Origin: Monosporascus cannonballus
Taxonomy: Eukaryota > Ascomycota > Sordariomycetes > Xylariales
Length of the DNA stretch: 64,000 nt
Assembly (NCBI GenBank): GCA_004154925.1
Contig: QJNS01000069.1
Location: 124,001-188,000 of the forward strand
Direction of reading: 5' to 3'
The position numbers and the translations under genes were made by a program. Shown here piece by piece: positions 1 through 10,327 of the stretch. The notes under the pieces are model-generated. The model made no database searches and had not been told where the DNA came from. It saw only the letters and a list, made by a program, of their open reading frames with translations. Position 1 is the stretch's first letter, and the number at the start of each line of letters is the position of its first letter.

Positions 1-62
1 AATTAAGACCTTTTTCGGATACTGCTTATACCTCCAGGTGGATGTATGACAGGTTCGTTACA
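1..62 (+). repeat. 3' end of a Gypsy family A LTR (window-edge fragment)
   Basis: These bases match the last 62 bases of the 424-bp LTR seen complete at 30875-31298, including the stretch around the sequence CCTCCAGGTGGATG and the terminal GTTACA. The LTR is in plus orientation, while the next sequence (63 onward) is integrase of a minus-strand copy of the same family. This suggests that a plus-strand copy, or its solo LTR, inserted into the minus-strand copy, with the rest lying left of the window. Confidence 0.85.
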
Positions 63-1500
63 TTACGTTTCTTTTAAAAAATTTGAAATATCCATATTTA
101 GTAAATCTATTAATTATTATTTATATTCCGTTATATTCGATTTTAATAATTAACTTTTTAAATGGAAAAAAATTATTAATATAATCCTAAATTATAATAT
201 TCCGTATTTTATTAAAAATATCCGTAAGTTATAATAGCCCGTAAAGCTTATGGCGTACTATTTTGGCCTTATTATAAATATTATAATTCTTAATAATTTT
301 CTTAATTATTCGGCATAACTTTAAAAAGTTATATTTTTCCTATAGCCGTCAAATGGTCTTAAAAATCCTTTAATATCTATATAATAAGTTCTCATAAAAT
401 TCTTTTACGAATTATTCTTACTAATCTTTTAAAACATAAATTCTGCCATAATATAATAACTAAGTTTTTGGTTATTTTTTAAGCTGCTAAATTTTTTTCC
501 GTTTTTTTAAGTTATAAAAATTCCGGAATCGTATTAAAAATTCTAGAATCGGTTTTTTTAATATTTCGCATAATTATATTATGCCATTTTTATTATATTA
601 CAATATTTATATATTTCTTTTAAGGACTTTAAGATCATAATTGCCTTTATAACTGAAAATATCCGCCTGGATATTTTCTTTTTTTTAATATAATAAATCT
701 TAAAATTAAATTTGGATAAGAAAATTATTTATCTTTTATACCGTTTATTTAGTTCTTAAGCTTTTATAAATCGAATAAAATTTTTGTAATTAAAATAAAT
801 ATTAAAAAGTTTTTTCATTCTATTAAAAAAAAGTTCCCATTTTTTAAAAACGTTAATAATTACTAATAATTCTTTATCGTAAATCTAATATTTGAATTTC
901 GCATTTCGAAATATTTTTAAATAATATGCCATTAGGTACAATTTGCCGTTATCCTTTAGCTATTTTAAAACGGCGCTTAAGGCGTAATTTAAAATATCCG
1001 TTTTTAGGCAGTTTTTTTGTCGGCGTTAAGTAATCTTATTATAGGTCCGTTAATAATTACATTTTTCAAAATCTGGAATACTTTTTTTGCATTTTTTAAA
1101 AGTTTAAATTCCTTTTTTACACACTTCTTAGTAATAAATTTCATTAATAATTTAATTATATTTCCGTATCCCTTAATTAAGTTATATATATAATCCGTAA
1201 ATCTTAAGATTTGCCGGATATCGGTAACGGTCGCCTTATTAAAGATAAGTTAATTTTTAATTACTTTTATTTTAAAACGTTAAATCTAAATTTGGCCAAA
1301 GGTAAAAATATATCCCAGAAAATCTAGTTTTTATATATGCCATATATTTTTGGCTGGGTTAATTCGGATATTCGTTTCCTTTAACGTTTAAAACACTTAA
1401 GCAATTTATTTCTTATATTTTTCCAAAGTTTCAAAGTAAATAAGGATATCGTCGAGATAAACAAATACAAATTTATCCAGAAATTTTTTAAACGTAATTA
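63..1500 (-). pseudogene. Decayed pol (reverse transcriptase, RNase H, partial integrase) of family A Gypsy
   Basis: On the minus strand about 1441-1483 reads DKFVFVYLDDILIY-like, the YxDD box of a Ty3/Gypsy reverse transcriptase. About 940-1010 gives the RNase H segment ALGAVL preceded by a degraded DASD. About 63-160 reads as the integrase core with the motif corresponding to FTKYGYFLPFK. Stops interrupt all frames, so this is a relic. The family assignment rests on these motifs and on collinearity with the plus-strand copy. The YLDD box itself is still intact here, unlike in some other elements of the window. Confidence 0.75.
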
Positions 1501-3599
1501 TGATTAAACGTTAAAAATTGGCAGGGGTATTAATAAGTCCTATGGGCATTATTTTATATTCGTAAAATTCATATATTATTCGGAATATTATTTTTTATTT
1601 TTTTATTTTAATTATTTTAATACAGTAATAACCGTTTCGGAAATTAAATATAATAAACCATTTTACTTTACTAACGTTTTCCTTTAATATATTTATAAGG
1701 ATTAAAAAATATCTATTTTTAATCGTAATATCGTTTAATTATTTATAATTAATTATTTTTCTAAAAACCAGGTTTTCGTTTTTATCGATTTTTTGCTTTT
1801 TATTCTTAATTTTTAACATTATAAAAACGTAATATCCAGCAGAAGAATTAAAAAATTAAATATATCCTTTTTTTAAATTAAGTTAAATATTTTTTTATAA
1901 AGCTTTCGATTTATTAAGGTTTATATAATAAATTTTATAAAGTTTAAGGTAATATTTTTCTTTAATAAATATTTTGTAATCCTATTAACTATATGGTAAT
2001 AATTCGTAATTTTTTTTATTTTTAAATAATTTTTTAAATTGTCGATACTTAGGTAGTACTGTGGAAACTTGATTTGTAATATGGATTTCCTTAATAACAT
2101 AACAGATTTCTTAGTCGTTTTTTTCGGGTGGCTTTCGTTTTTGTTCTTATAAAAGTATTTAGTTTTCCCAGTTAATATATGGGTTGCCGGATTTGAACTA
2201 CGGCATTCCTAAGATAATATCGTACCTAAAGATATCGGCAATATCCAGCGAAATTTGCTTTTGGTATCCTTAAATTTGCACGGGGAATTCTTTAATTTCC
2301 CGAAGAATTCGTCCGTTTTCGTACATAAATAAGTTTCCATTTACCGTCCGTAATTTATAAAATTTTAACTTATACTTTTAAGGAATTTGATATTTTTTGG
2401 TTATTATAAAAAAGATAAAAAAATTTTCGGCTTTTAAATTAATTATAACTTTAAATATTTTGCTTTTATATCGAAAGGGAATCTTGATTTAACTGCGTAT
2501 TTTTTCGTTATTTTATATAAGGTTTTGTAAATTAAGTCTTTTCGATACTTTATTTTCGAAAGCTTTTATCATTTTTTAATTAACGTAATTTGCTTACGAA
2601 AAAGCATTTTTATTTTCGAACTTTTTTGGTTACGTATTTGGTATAATAATTATCCATATATTTATATTACCTTTTTTATTTAACTGGCATCCGAAAATAA
2701 CTGTTTTCTTTTGGCCCATTTTTTGGTTTTATATTTTTTGAATTATAAGGTCGAAAAGGTATATTTCCGAAGAAAGTATTTTTATATTTAGGAGTTCGTA
2801 TTAAATATAAAACGTTAAGGCGTAATATAGGTATTTTTGCGATATGGTTTTCCGATTCCGTTCTGAATTAAGATATAAATAATAAGATTTAAGGTATTTT
2901 AATTATCGGGGGGTTTTTATATATTTATATTTATTATTAAGTTTAATAAATATTTTCTTATTTTATTTAAACTAAAAGTTATTATTTTTTTAGCTTTGAA
3001 ATAAACGAGATAATCGTCGAGGTAACAAATAGTAAAATGTAATAAATCGTAAGAATTTTCCGGTAATATTTTCTGGTAAATGGTATATTTTAAGAGTTTA
3101 TAAAGCTTCGGGGATAATTATTTATGGTTATTAACGTTAGGTTAAAATTAACTGTTTTCGTCATACATTTTATATTAAGATAATTCGAAATAATAGCGAT
3201 ATCTTAACGTTATAATTATTTTGAAAGCCGTTTATCTTAGGTAGTATTTATAAGTTTTAACTTTAAAATTTTGGTAAATAAAATAATTTTCGTATTTTAA
3301 GATATTATTTTAAATTTAAATAGGTCTGATAATAATAAATTCTGGCTTGGAGGAAATTAAATTAATTTTGTTTCCTTTTTGCCTTATTATTTATTTTTTG
3401 TTTAGTTATTTTAATTTTTTTCTAAATTTAAAAAATCTTTTTTTTGGAATTCCTTTTAGCAAAAAAATAATATTTGCTTTTAAAATATTCCTTTTTGCCA
3501 TAATTAAAATATTTTACGTTAAATTTGTTTTTTTTGGGCTTTTTCGAAACGGAACTTGTTTTTTTTTTAAGGTTTACCTTTATTCTTTTTAATTCGGTT

Positions 3600-4346
3600 A
3601 TTAAAACTTTTATGGTTATTTCGTTTGCCGGTCCCCTTTTTTTCGAAATATTTATATTTATTAAAAATGTAATTAATTATATCTGAAAATTTTTCGGGGT
3701 AATTTTGTAAATAATTTTTCATAATAAGTTCGAACTATAGGAGAATTTTTCCGGTAAGTAGCTAAAAAATGGCCATTACCTTCTGATAGTTTTTCGTCAG
3801 AGAATTTTTATAGAATTTATGGTAAAACCTGGCCTATACTAGGAATTATTTTATATCCGTAAATCCATTATAGGGCTTAGGGGGAGTTGGTTTGTAACCT
3901 TTGACGTTAGATATTCCGTGGTAACTGGGAAGTGGTATGGTTTCTTTTCGGATTTGGTTCGTACCAAATAATAGTAAAATCGAAATTTTTTCTGGTATTT
4001 GTTTCGAAGGTGGTCGAAAACCATTTCCTTAATTTCGTTTTTTGGCGGAACCGAACCAAGAAAAAACCGGTTTTTTTCTTTTGGCAAACTAAATATTCTT
4101 TTTTTTTAGGCTTTTAATTTTTTGTGCCAAAGGTCCAATCTTTTTTTTATAATAAGTTTTCTTTCTTTTCCTTTTTGGATTTCGGTTCTATATTTTTCCT
4201 TAGCCCCCTTTTTTAGCCACCTCCTTTTCCGATTCCTTTCCCTGGATTTCGATAATATCCTTAAGGGCCGGGATAAGTTGTTATTTAAGCTGCGAAAATG
4301 GTTTTTTTTGAAATCGCGTAATAAAAGGTGCTATATTATTAATTAG
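3600..4346 (-). pseudogene. Decayed gag N-terminal region of family A Gypsy
   Basis: A 78-codon open frame on the minus strand (4087-3851) contains PPKNEIKEMVFDHLRN followed by a conserved basic/aromatic stretch. It aligns with the gag start of the plus-strand copy (about 24940-25100), where a similar sequence reads through stops. Gag normally forms the retrotransposon particle. No complete reading frame survives. Plus-strand open frames over the same bases (3932-4117, 4122-4346) are antisense shadows. Confidence 0.5.
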
Positions 4347-4540
4347 TTAAAAAAAATTTTCGATAAACGGTAAATTATTTAATCCAATTATTGATTTTTT
4401 ACTAGCTAATAACGGGGATTAAATATATTATTTATTTTTTGAATATTATTTTATAATATTATCTTTATTAAGTTTACAAAAATTTATGCTTAATTAAACC
4501 TTAAATTATTTGTCGGTTATTAATTAAGGAATTATTAAAA

Positions 4541-4964
4541 TATAACGAATTTATTATATATTTACCTGGAAATATATGCAATATCCGAAATAAGGTTTTA
4601 ATTTGCAAGTAATAATAAGGTAAAAAATAATTTAATAATTTATTTATTAAAAATATTTAAAGATTTTTCCTTTAATTAAAACACAATATAATTACTTTTT
4701 AATTAAAAGCTTAAATTAATAACTAAGGAGCGAAATTAAGTAAATATTATTTATATAAGAAACCGGTTTATTATATATTCCAATTCCTTAAAGTAAATAT
4801 GTTGTGGATCTATTGGATTTATATGATCTGGTCCAGATCACCCAGATTACCTAGATCACTTTTAAGGGGCCAAAACTCCCTTGGCCGGTGTTTAGCCGAG
4901 GCGACCTTGCGCTAGGCCTCAAAAAATAGGTCCTTTTAAGATAAGAACCCTTGTTCTTGTAACA
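4541..4964 (-). repeat. 5' LTR of the minus-strand family A Gypsy (424 bp)
   Basis: Reverse complement runs from TGTTAC (4964) to a RIP-altered GTTATA (4541) and has exactly the 424-bp length of both LTRs of the complete copy. The half at about 4800-4964 keeps many C and G bases, whereas 4541-4790 is almost fully converted to A/T. RIP therefore hit the two halves of one LTR very unequally. Confidence 0.85.
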
Positions 4965-4988
4965 GTAACAGGGAAAAAATAATTTACT

Positions 4989-5367
4989 TGTTATAGAATA
5001 AGGCGATTACTAATATATAAGTAATTACTGGTAAATTTTTGCGAACTATAATAAGCCTAATTACCGTATTATTGATAAACAAAAATAATCGTAAAAAGCG
5101 TAAAATAAATATACACGTTTAATATTTCCATAGTTTAAATAGCATCAGCTTGTAATATAATTTTGTTACTCAAAATTTCCTTGATATTACGCAACGTAAC
5201 TGAGTTATCTTATTACGTAGATTTCTATAATACTTGTGCCAATATAAACCCGTACGACTTAGGTTTAATGGTTGGTTAAACCCTTAGCCGTCATATCTAC
5301 GATACTTCTGCTAACATAAACCCGCACGACTTAGGTTTAATAATTGGTTAAACCCCTAGCCGTCACA
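4989..5367 (+). repeat. Family B-type LTR remnant with an internal ~74-bp tandem duplication
   Basis: The segment from about 5100 shares the R/U5-like sequence of the solo LTR at 18371-18765 (TTCCATAGTTTA, CAGCTTGTAATATA, AACATAAACCCG, CTAGCCGTCACA), and it ends in GTCACA at 5367. The last part is duplicated: 5218-5292 and 5293-5365 are two diverged copies of the same ~74-bp unit. The left boundary is proposed at TGTTATAG (4989), which would give 379 bp. No matching target duplication was found, so it may be a truncated element end rather than a clean solo LTR. It abuts the broken HET gene. Confidence 0.65.
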
Positions 5368-5384
5368 CAACGCTATTGCTAGCC

Positions 5385-7017
5385 ACGCAATAGCGATCTC
5401 GCTTTTGCGACAGCCTTACCATCCCATGAGTGATGGACACTGGCGACCCCTCCCGCATGACCTTCGCCAGGGATTCCATCCAGCAATGTCTGAAGCAACA
5501 CCCGGCCTGTCGACTAATCTCCTCAAACTTCTTCCCAACCCGCCTTTTATACCTCGGGACGAATGACTCGGAAATCCGGCTCTGCGAGAACCTCCCCGCT
5601 CTCGTAGCCTGGACAGCGCTGGGCCACTGCTGGGCGGGAGCGACCCCCTCAAGCTTCTCACTTCCAACCTGCCTGTCCTCCTCCAATCTATCCAACCTAA
5701 CTCGCTGCCCCCTACCTTCCGCGATGCAATCCAAGTCCCCTGCTCCCTTTCCATACCCTATCTATGAATCAACTCACTTTGCATCATTTAGGATTCCCCC
5801 GCGGACTGGGAGTTGGAGTCGTCCCAAATGCAAAACGTTTACTCGCGAGCATTTCTAGTCATAATTGACGCCTCGTCCCCTTAAGCCCGAGGTTCCCTTC
5901 CTCTCCTTACGCGACGGAGAATGGGTACCAAATCCTTCCTCTTCTAAAACCCCTCTGGCGGGTCCATTCCTATTCGAATCCCGAAACGTCATCTTTATCT
6001 CTGCCACTGGAGCAGGGCAGTTTCGAGCCGCCCTTTTCTAACGCGTGGTCCAATCTCAAACGCGTCGGACCCCCAGATAGAAGGGCGGGGTGTTTCCAAG
6101 AATCATACCTTGCAACTCGCGCGCTGCACTTTGCTCCGGCAAGCTTGATTACGAATGCAAACGCAGCGGCGGAGTCAAGATACCCTGCCGCCGTACCCCG
6201 TCATCACACCGGGGACGCTTGAGGAGGTAAGTGACGGGCTGAAGTGGCGGACGATTGTCGAATCGTATACATCGCGTCAGCTCAGTTTCGGGTCTGACAA
6301 GCTGCCCGCTGTTGCCGGAATAGCTGCGGCCATGCCACAGCTGCGTTGGGGGGGAGGTGTCTGGCGGGGGTGGGGGAGGAGACGGTGCTGGAGGACATGA
6401 CGCGGCAAACCATGCTCACGGCGGACAGATCGACAACTTTGCTAACTTTTCTGAAAGAGGAGCAGAAGGCGCCAAGTTTGAGTTGAGCGAGCATTAACCA
6501 TGGAGTGATTTGGAATAAGTTCGCGAGTTTTGAGGCACTTGTAAGTGTGGCTGAAGCGAGCTATGTGGTGAAAGGAGTATATTCGGTTGGCGCCGTGGAG
6601 GGTAGGAGGATCGTTATTAGAGGGAGGGCGACACAGTGCAGGGTGAGGCGCGATAGGCACAAGGGGCAGCACTTCGCGTATTATTTCAAGGAAGATGAAA
6701 GGAAGAGTGCGGATCAGTGGTTCCTCGGAGACGGCTGCTTGGTGCCGGTTACTAGTGAAATCACAGGAGCTGTCGGTCTGAATCCGATTATTCAGCGGGC
6801 GGCGCCGGAAAAACAGTATCACGATAGTAAGACTTTGCTGCTGCCGCGCGGTAATTTGTGTTGCTCGCACAGGGAGGTGGAATTAGAACTACGTGGGACT
6901 GGTTGTTGCGTTGTCAGAGAGCGAGCCCGGGTGTGTGGAAAGGACCAGGTCCATTACAATTTGGGGAGACTGGTATGTGCAGGGCCTGGGGTTTATGGTC
7001 ACGCTTGTGTAATTTAA
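5385..7017 (+). pseudogene. Broken HET-domain (heterokaryon incompatibility) gene
   Basis: Translated pieces in different frames reconstruct the order of a fungal HET protein. These are ARDSIQQCLKQHPAC with PTRLLYLGT (5460-5560), ALGHCWAG matching TLSHCWG (about 5610-5640), PPTFRDAIQV (from 5708), and YL-stop-INSLCII matching YLWIDSLCIIQD (about 5759-5791). Next come CFQESYLATRALHF (6091-6132), GKLDYECKR (6138-6164), IVESYTSRQLSF with SDKLPAVAGIA (6254-6330), and APSLS-stop-ASI matching APSWSWAS (6469-6495). Stops lie at 5765-5767, 5789-5791 and 6484-6486, and several frame changes occur between about 5650 and 6360. Intact family members trigger cell death on non-self recognition. The 5' end appears cut off near the LTR ending at 5367. 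The C-terminal frame (6505-7017) stays open for 170 codons. Confidence 0.8.
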
Positions 7018-7456
7018 TATGGTAAGGGCGCTAGCCGGGACCTCCCTTTTTGGACATCTTTAGTTTCCTCGAGAGCTTATTTTAGAACCGCAGGTGGACC
7101 ACAGAGCTCGATTGGTTAACTAGCAGCCTCTGTTATAGCACGCCAAGTAAGGAGAGGCCTTCGTTTGATGTGAGTTTATGAAAAAAGACGTTCAACCCTC
7201 TATGTAATAAAATGAAAAAAAAACTACCTTGACTTCGAAGATACTTAGAAACTAAATCCTTATAAACGCGTAATGCGGTTAAAAAAAAGTTCATCAGCAA
7301 CGCCGGGACCCCCCGAAATAATCAAACCTGTTACGGCGCACAGCGCGCCGTTACGCCAAACGGCAAAAGACTGGCGATTTATCGCGATCGTAGTAATCAA
7401 CTGGTGCTTAGAGTAATATATGTACTCGGGACACACAAGTACATAATCGGAAACCG
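7018..7456. other. Intergenic stretch between HET pseudogene and P450 3' end
   Basis: No gene was recognised. Composition is mixed. The part next to 7457 should hold the 3' untranslated region and polyadenylation site of the minus-strand P450 gene. A 96-codon minus frame that covers 7260-7550 overlaps the P450 last exon out of frame and is a shadow. Confidence 0.5.
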
Positions 7457-9372
7457 TTACGGGGGACCAAGCGGTAAAGCAGAGGGTGCCCCCACTGCCC
7501 ACAGATCTTCCCTCTCTTTTAGTAGAACCCGAAAGTCCGGCTTCTTCCACACGGTGTATCCCATGCCATCACGCTCCCAGTCGATGCTCGTGTCGAACCA
7601 GTCGATGTCAAAGCGCCAGAAGAGTCTGGCCAGGATGATGCGCATCTCGAGATAGGCCAAATTCTTGCCAAGGCAGCCCCTCGGGCCGGACGAGAAGGGC
7701 AGGCTTGTCTCGAGCTTATCGCCCTGCTCGCCCTCGGGCTCGGTGCGGAGCCAGCGTTCAGGGATGAACTTTTCTGGGGCGTGGTAGTTGGCCTCGTCGC
7801 GGAGAATAGACCACGGGTGAATGGAAACGCGAGTCTGTTGGTAAAATAGAAGTAAGTACTAGACCCCAATCAAGCCAGATGCGGCGGTCAGGGAAGGACT
7901 TACCCCTCCAGGCACCCAGTAACCGGCAATGTCGCATCCGCCTTCGGGCACGATCCTCGTCAGATGCGCCGCGCCCGCAGGCGGATAGATGCGCAGACTC
8001 TCCTCACATACGGCGTTTAGATACGGGCAGTCTGCAACCAATGCCCTGGCGTTAATATCTGCTGCCGTAGGGAACCGGTCGCGGATTTCCTTGATGAGGC
8101 GAGCACGCTTGGCCGGCTCCTTGCACAGATAGTAGACCGTCCCGGGTAGGAAGGTCGCGGTGGTGATGCTGCCGGCAAGCATGATGGCCTGGAAGTGCGA
8201 GGCTATCTCGCTGTCGGCAGGGCGGGGGATGCTCTTGTCACGAAGCATGTAATAAAGGAAGTCCCTGCGTTCCGTCTTCATGGCGAGACGCCTTGCGGAA
8301 AACAGTCCTGTCAGCGAAAACTCGAGGGGTGGGGGGTAATAAGGACCTTACGCCTGGGTGTACTCATGCGCGTACTCGGCATGACGGACAACGGTGCCCT
8401 GCAGGCTTTTGGGCATGTACCAGGTCACCAAGCTGAACAGCCCGGGGATGACACAGATAGCCCGGAGCATGTCGTTCACGTTGGTGGTAGCGGTGATTAC
8501 GTTGGCCCAGTGGAATTTGCCCTCCGGTTGCTTCGCTGTCTGCACATCCCACAGATCGCCAAAGCACATCTCTCCTGAGCATAGTTGGCCCTGTCAGCCA
8601 GTGTCCTGACACGGTGATGGTCAACTTGAAGAGCATGAGCAGAGGCACCACCACTCACCCGTGATATCATATGTCACGTAATATGACCACTTTACAAAGT
8701 CGATGCCCTTTTTGCCCTCCTCCTCTTGGAGGCCATGCATACCGTCTAGCATCTCCTCTGTGCGTCTCGTGATGACATGCTCATGGGCGTACAGGTTCGT
8801 GTTAGTGAAGGCGTGGCTTAGCATACGTCGCATGCGCGCGTGCTCGTTCTTGTCGATTTCGACGATAATGTTCACGGTGCCGTCAACCTCGGGTGTGGAG
8901 AACTCGGGGTCCTTGGCGAAGGACGGAACCTCCTTGGTGCCGAAGCCATAGATGATTTTCTGGGCAGCATGGGTAGAGAAGCTGAGATGATTCACTCCAA
9001 TTCGCACCACCGGGCCTAACGGCTAAGAGTTAGTTCGACGGCGCAGCGACTGGAGGGTAGGGTAACATCGTACCGTATTTCTTATGCCAGGAATGATTGA
9101 CCCAGGGCGCCCTGCCGCTGAGCAGTGTCCAAAACCACAGCGCCTGTGATATAGGTCAGCATCAGGCATATGCAGCCCAGCAGTAAGTAATGGGAAATCG
9201 GCCTTTATGTACATACGTTGCTGAATGGCGCCAGCCTTGGGCCCGGAAATCCTGCTAGAGGATGAAAGAAGTAGCGGTAAGCGAACAGGCCGGCAAGATA
9301 TGCAAGAAGCAGCAAGAGAATCTGTATCAGAGCTTGGGGCATGAAGTGACCGGCCAGATTAGCGTTGCTCAT
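7457..9372 (-). CDS. Cytochrome P450 monooxygenase, 6 exons, 523 aa
   Basis: Likely a membrane-bound (ER) haem-thiolate monooxygenase. Exons read as 9372-9217, 9143-9074, 9015-8659, 8574-8352, 8291-7904 and 7834-7457. All five introns (58-84 bp) are GT-AG and the frame is continuous. Features: an N-terminal membrane anchor (about residues 12-32, IQILLLLLAYLAGLFAY) followed by the proline-rich hinge FPGPR (42-46); I-helix AGSITTA (308-314); K-helix ExxR at 366-369 (ESLR); PERW (423-426); haem loop PFSSGPRGCLG with Cys452. The family I-helix normally has Glu/Asp before the Thr pair, but here it is Ile311. Overall layout resembles fungal CYPs of the isotrichodermin-hydroxylase/benzoate-hydroxylase-like kind; the substrate is unknown. 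The start at 9372 is chosen because the anchor follows directly; an in-frame ATG at 9498 would add 42 residues of non-family-like sequence. It is transcribed in the same direction as the 7TM gene upstream of it. Confidence 0.9.
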
Positions 9373-10327
9373 GAGCGTGCCTGCCGATGTGGCGAGCCTG
9401 ACAAAATCAAGGTCGCCTCGAAGCGACGGTGGTGCCAAGCGCACGGCGAGGACGAAGTCCTTGGAAGACGAGGACAGCATGGCGACCTGACGGATCATCG
9501 GGCGAGACTCGGAAGGACAGGCAAGGAGTGTACGTCAAATCAAGGAAGAAGTAGACGCCCACGCCAGGCAAGATCTCTCTCCTGGGCCTCACCGAGGTAT
9601 TAATATGTTAGCTGATTCTGCCGTCCACACGCCGGCAAGCATGGAAGCAATTCCATCGCGAGCACGCACATGGGATAGGCTGACTGAGCTAAGGGAGGCG
9701 ATGACTGTCCCAGACATATTGTAGCTTCCCCGGAGGGCACAACGTGCCAAGCGTAAGAGCTGTTGAAGCTGTTCAGACCAGCCCAAGGGTACCCTTGGTG
9801 GCGTTTAGTTAGGGGCTAGGGCGGCCGAGGGCTCCCGATCTCGGAAATCTGTATTCGGTACCAACCAGTAATGGAACGTGCTTTTGACTTTTTTTTTTCC
9901 ACCTATTTAAACCCACTCAGAACCTAAGACTTTGCTTTGGTTAATCTGTCAGGCTTCGAACTTATTGCCCGCGAACCTGCCTATAACCTCTTAACCATAA
10001 CCCTAAGCTACACCTTTTCTGCAGCGGCTTTAAAGTGGGTGAGTAGTTTTAGCCCCTGCCCCCCACTAGCTTGGCGTTCCCATTATCAAGGCGTTGGTAA
10101 TTCGGCAATTCATTTCCGACAGATGGCAGGATTCAATTAGGTAATGTTTGAATTGAGTGCGAGTTATATTAAAGGATCCTAAGCGAAATAGAGTAGTGGG
10201 GGGTTGTAGCGGTCATAGCTGCGGTATTATAAATTTTCGACGAGGTCTTTTCTTGGGTCGTCTGCCATACCGGGGTGATAAGTACATTGGGGCGCAGTAC
10301 AAGCTACTCCTAGTGCAGCGTCCCACG
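9373..10327. other. Intergenic region: P450 upstream region and 7TM gene 3' end
   Basis: No convincing gene. The part next to 9372 should carry the P450 promoter, read on the minus strand, and the part next to 10328 the 3' end of the 7TM gene. Short frames at 9589-9786 (-), 9937-10140 (+) and 10157-10381 (+) have no recognisable domains, no conserved motifs and no splice continuation. A T-run followed by CTATTTAAA lies at about 9888-9910. Confidence 0.45.

Larger units (their letters stand above)
63..4964 (-). mobile_element. Gypsy family A LTR retrotransposon, minus strand, RIP-degraded, 3' part outside window
   Basis: Read on the minus strand, this runs from a 5' LTR (4541-4964) through gag, protease, reverse transcriptase, RNase H and part of the integrase. 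It then stops at 63, where a plus-strand LTR end begins. It is collinear with the complete copy at 24035-31298, for example 63-160 with the integrase around 29130-29220 and 901-1010 with the RNase H around 28280-28390. It appears to lack a few hundred bases relative to that copy. Composition is extremely AT-rich with many TpA steps and stop codons, as expected after RIP. Confidence 0.85.

Noticed and set aside
8195..8578. 127-codon plus-strand frame over the P450
   Set aside because: Antisense to confirmed P450 exons with conserved motifs; no family features of its own.
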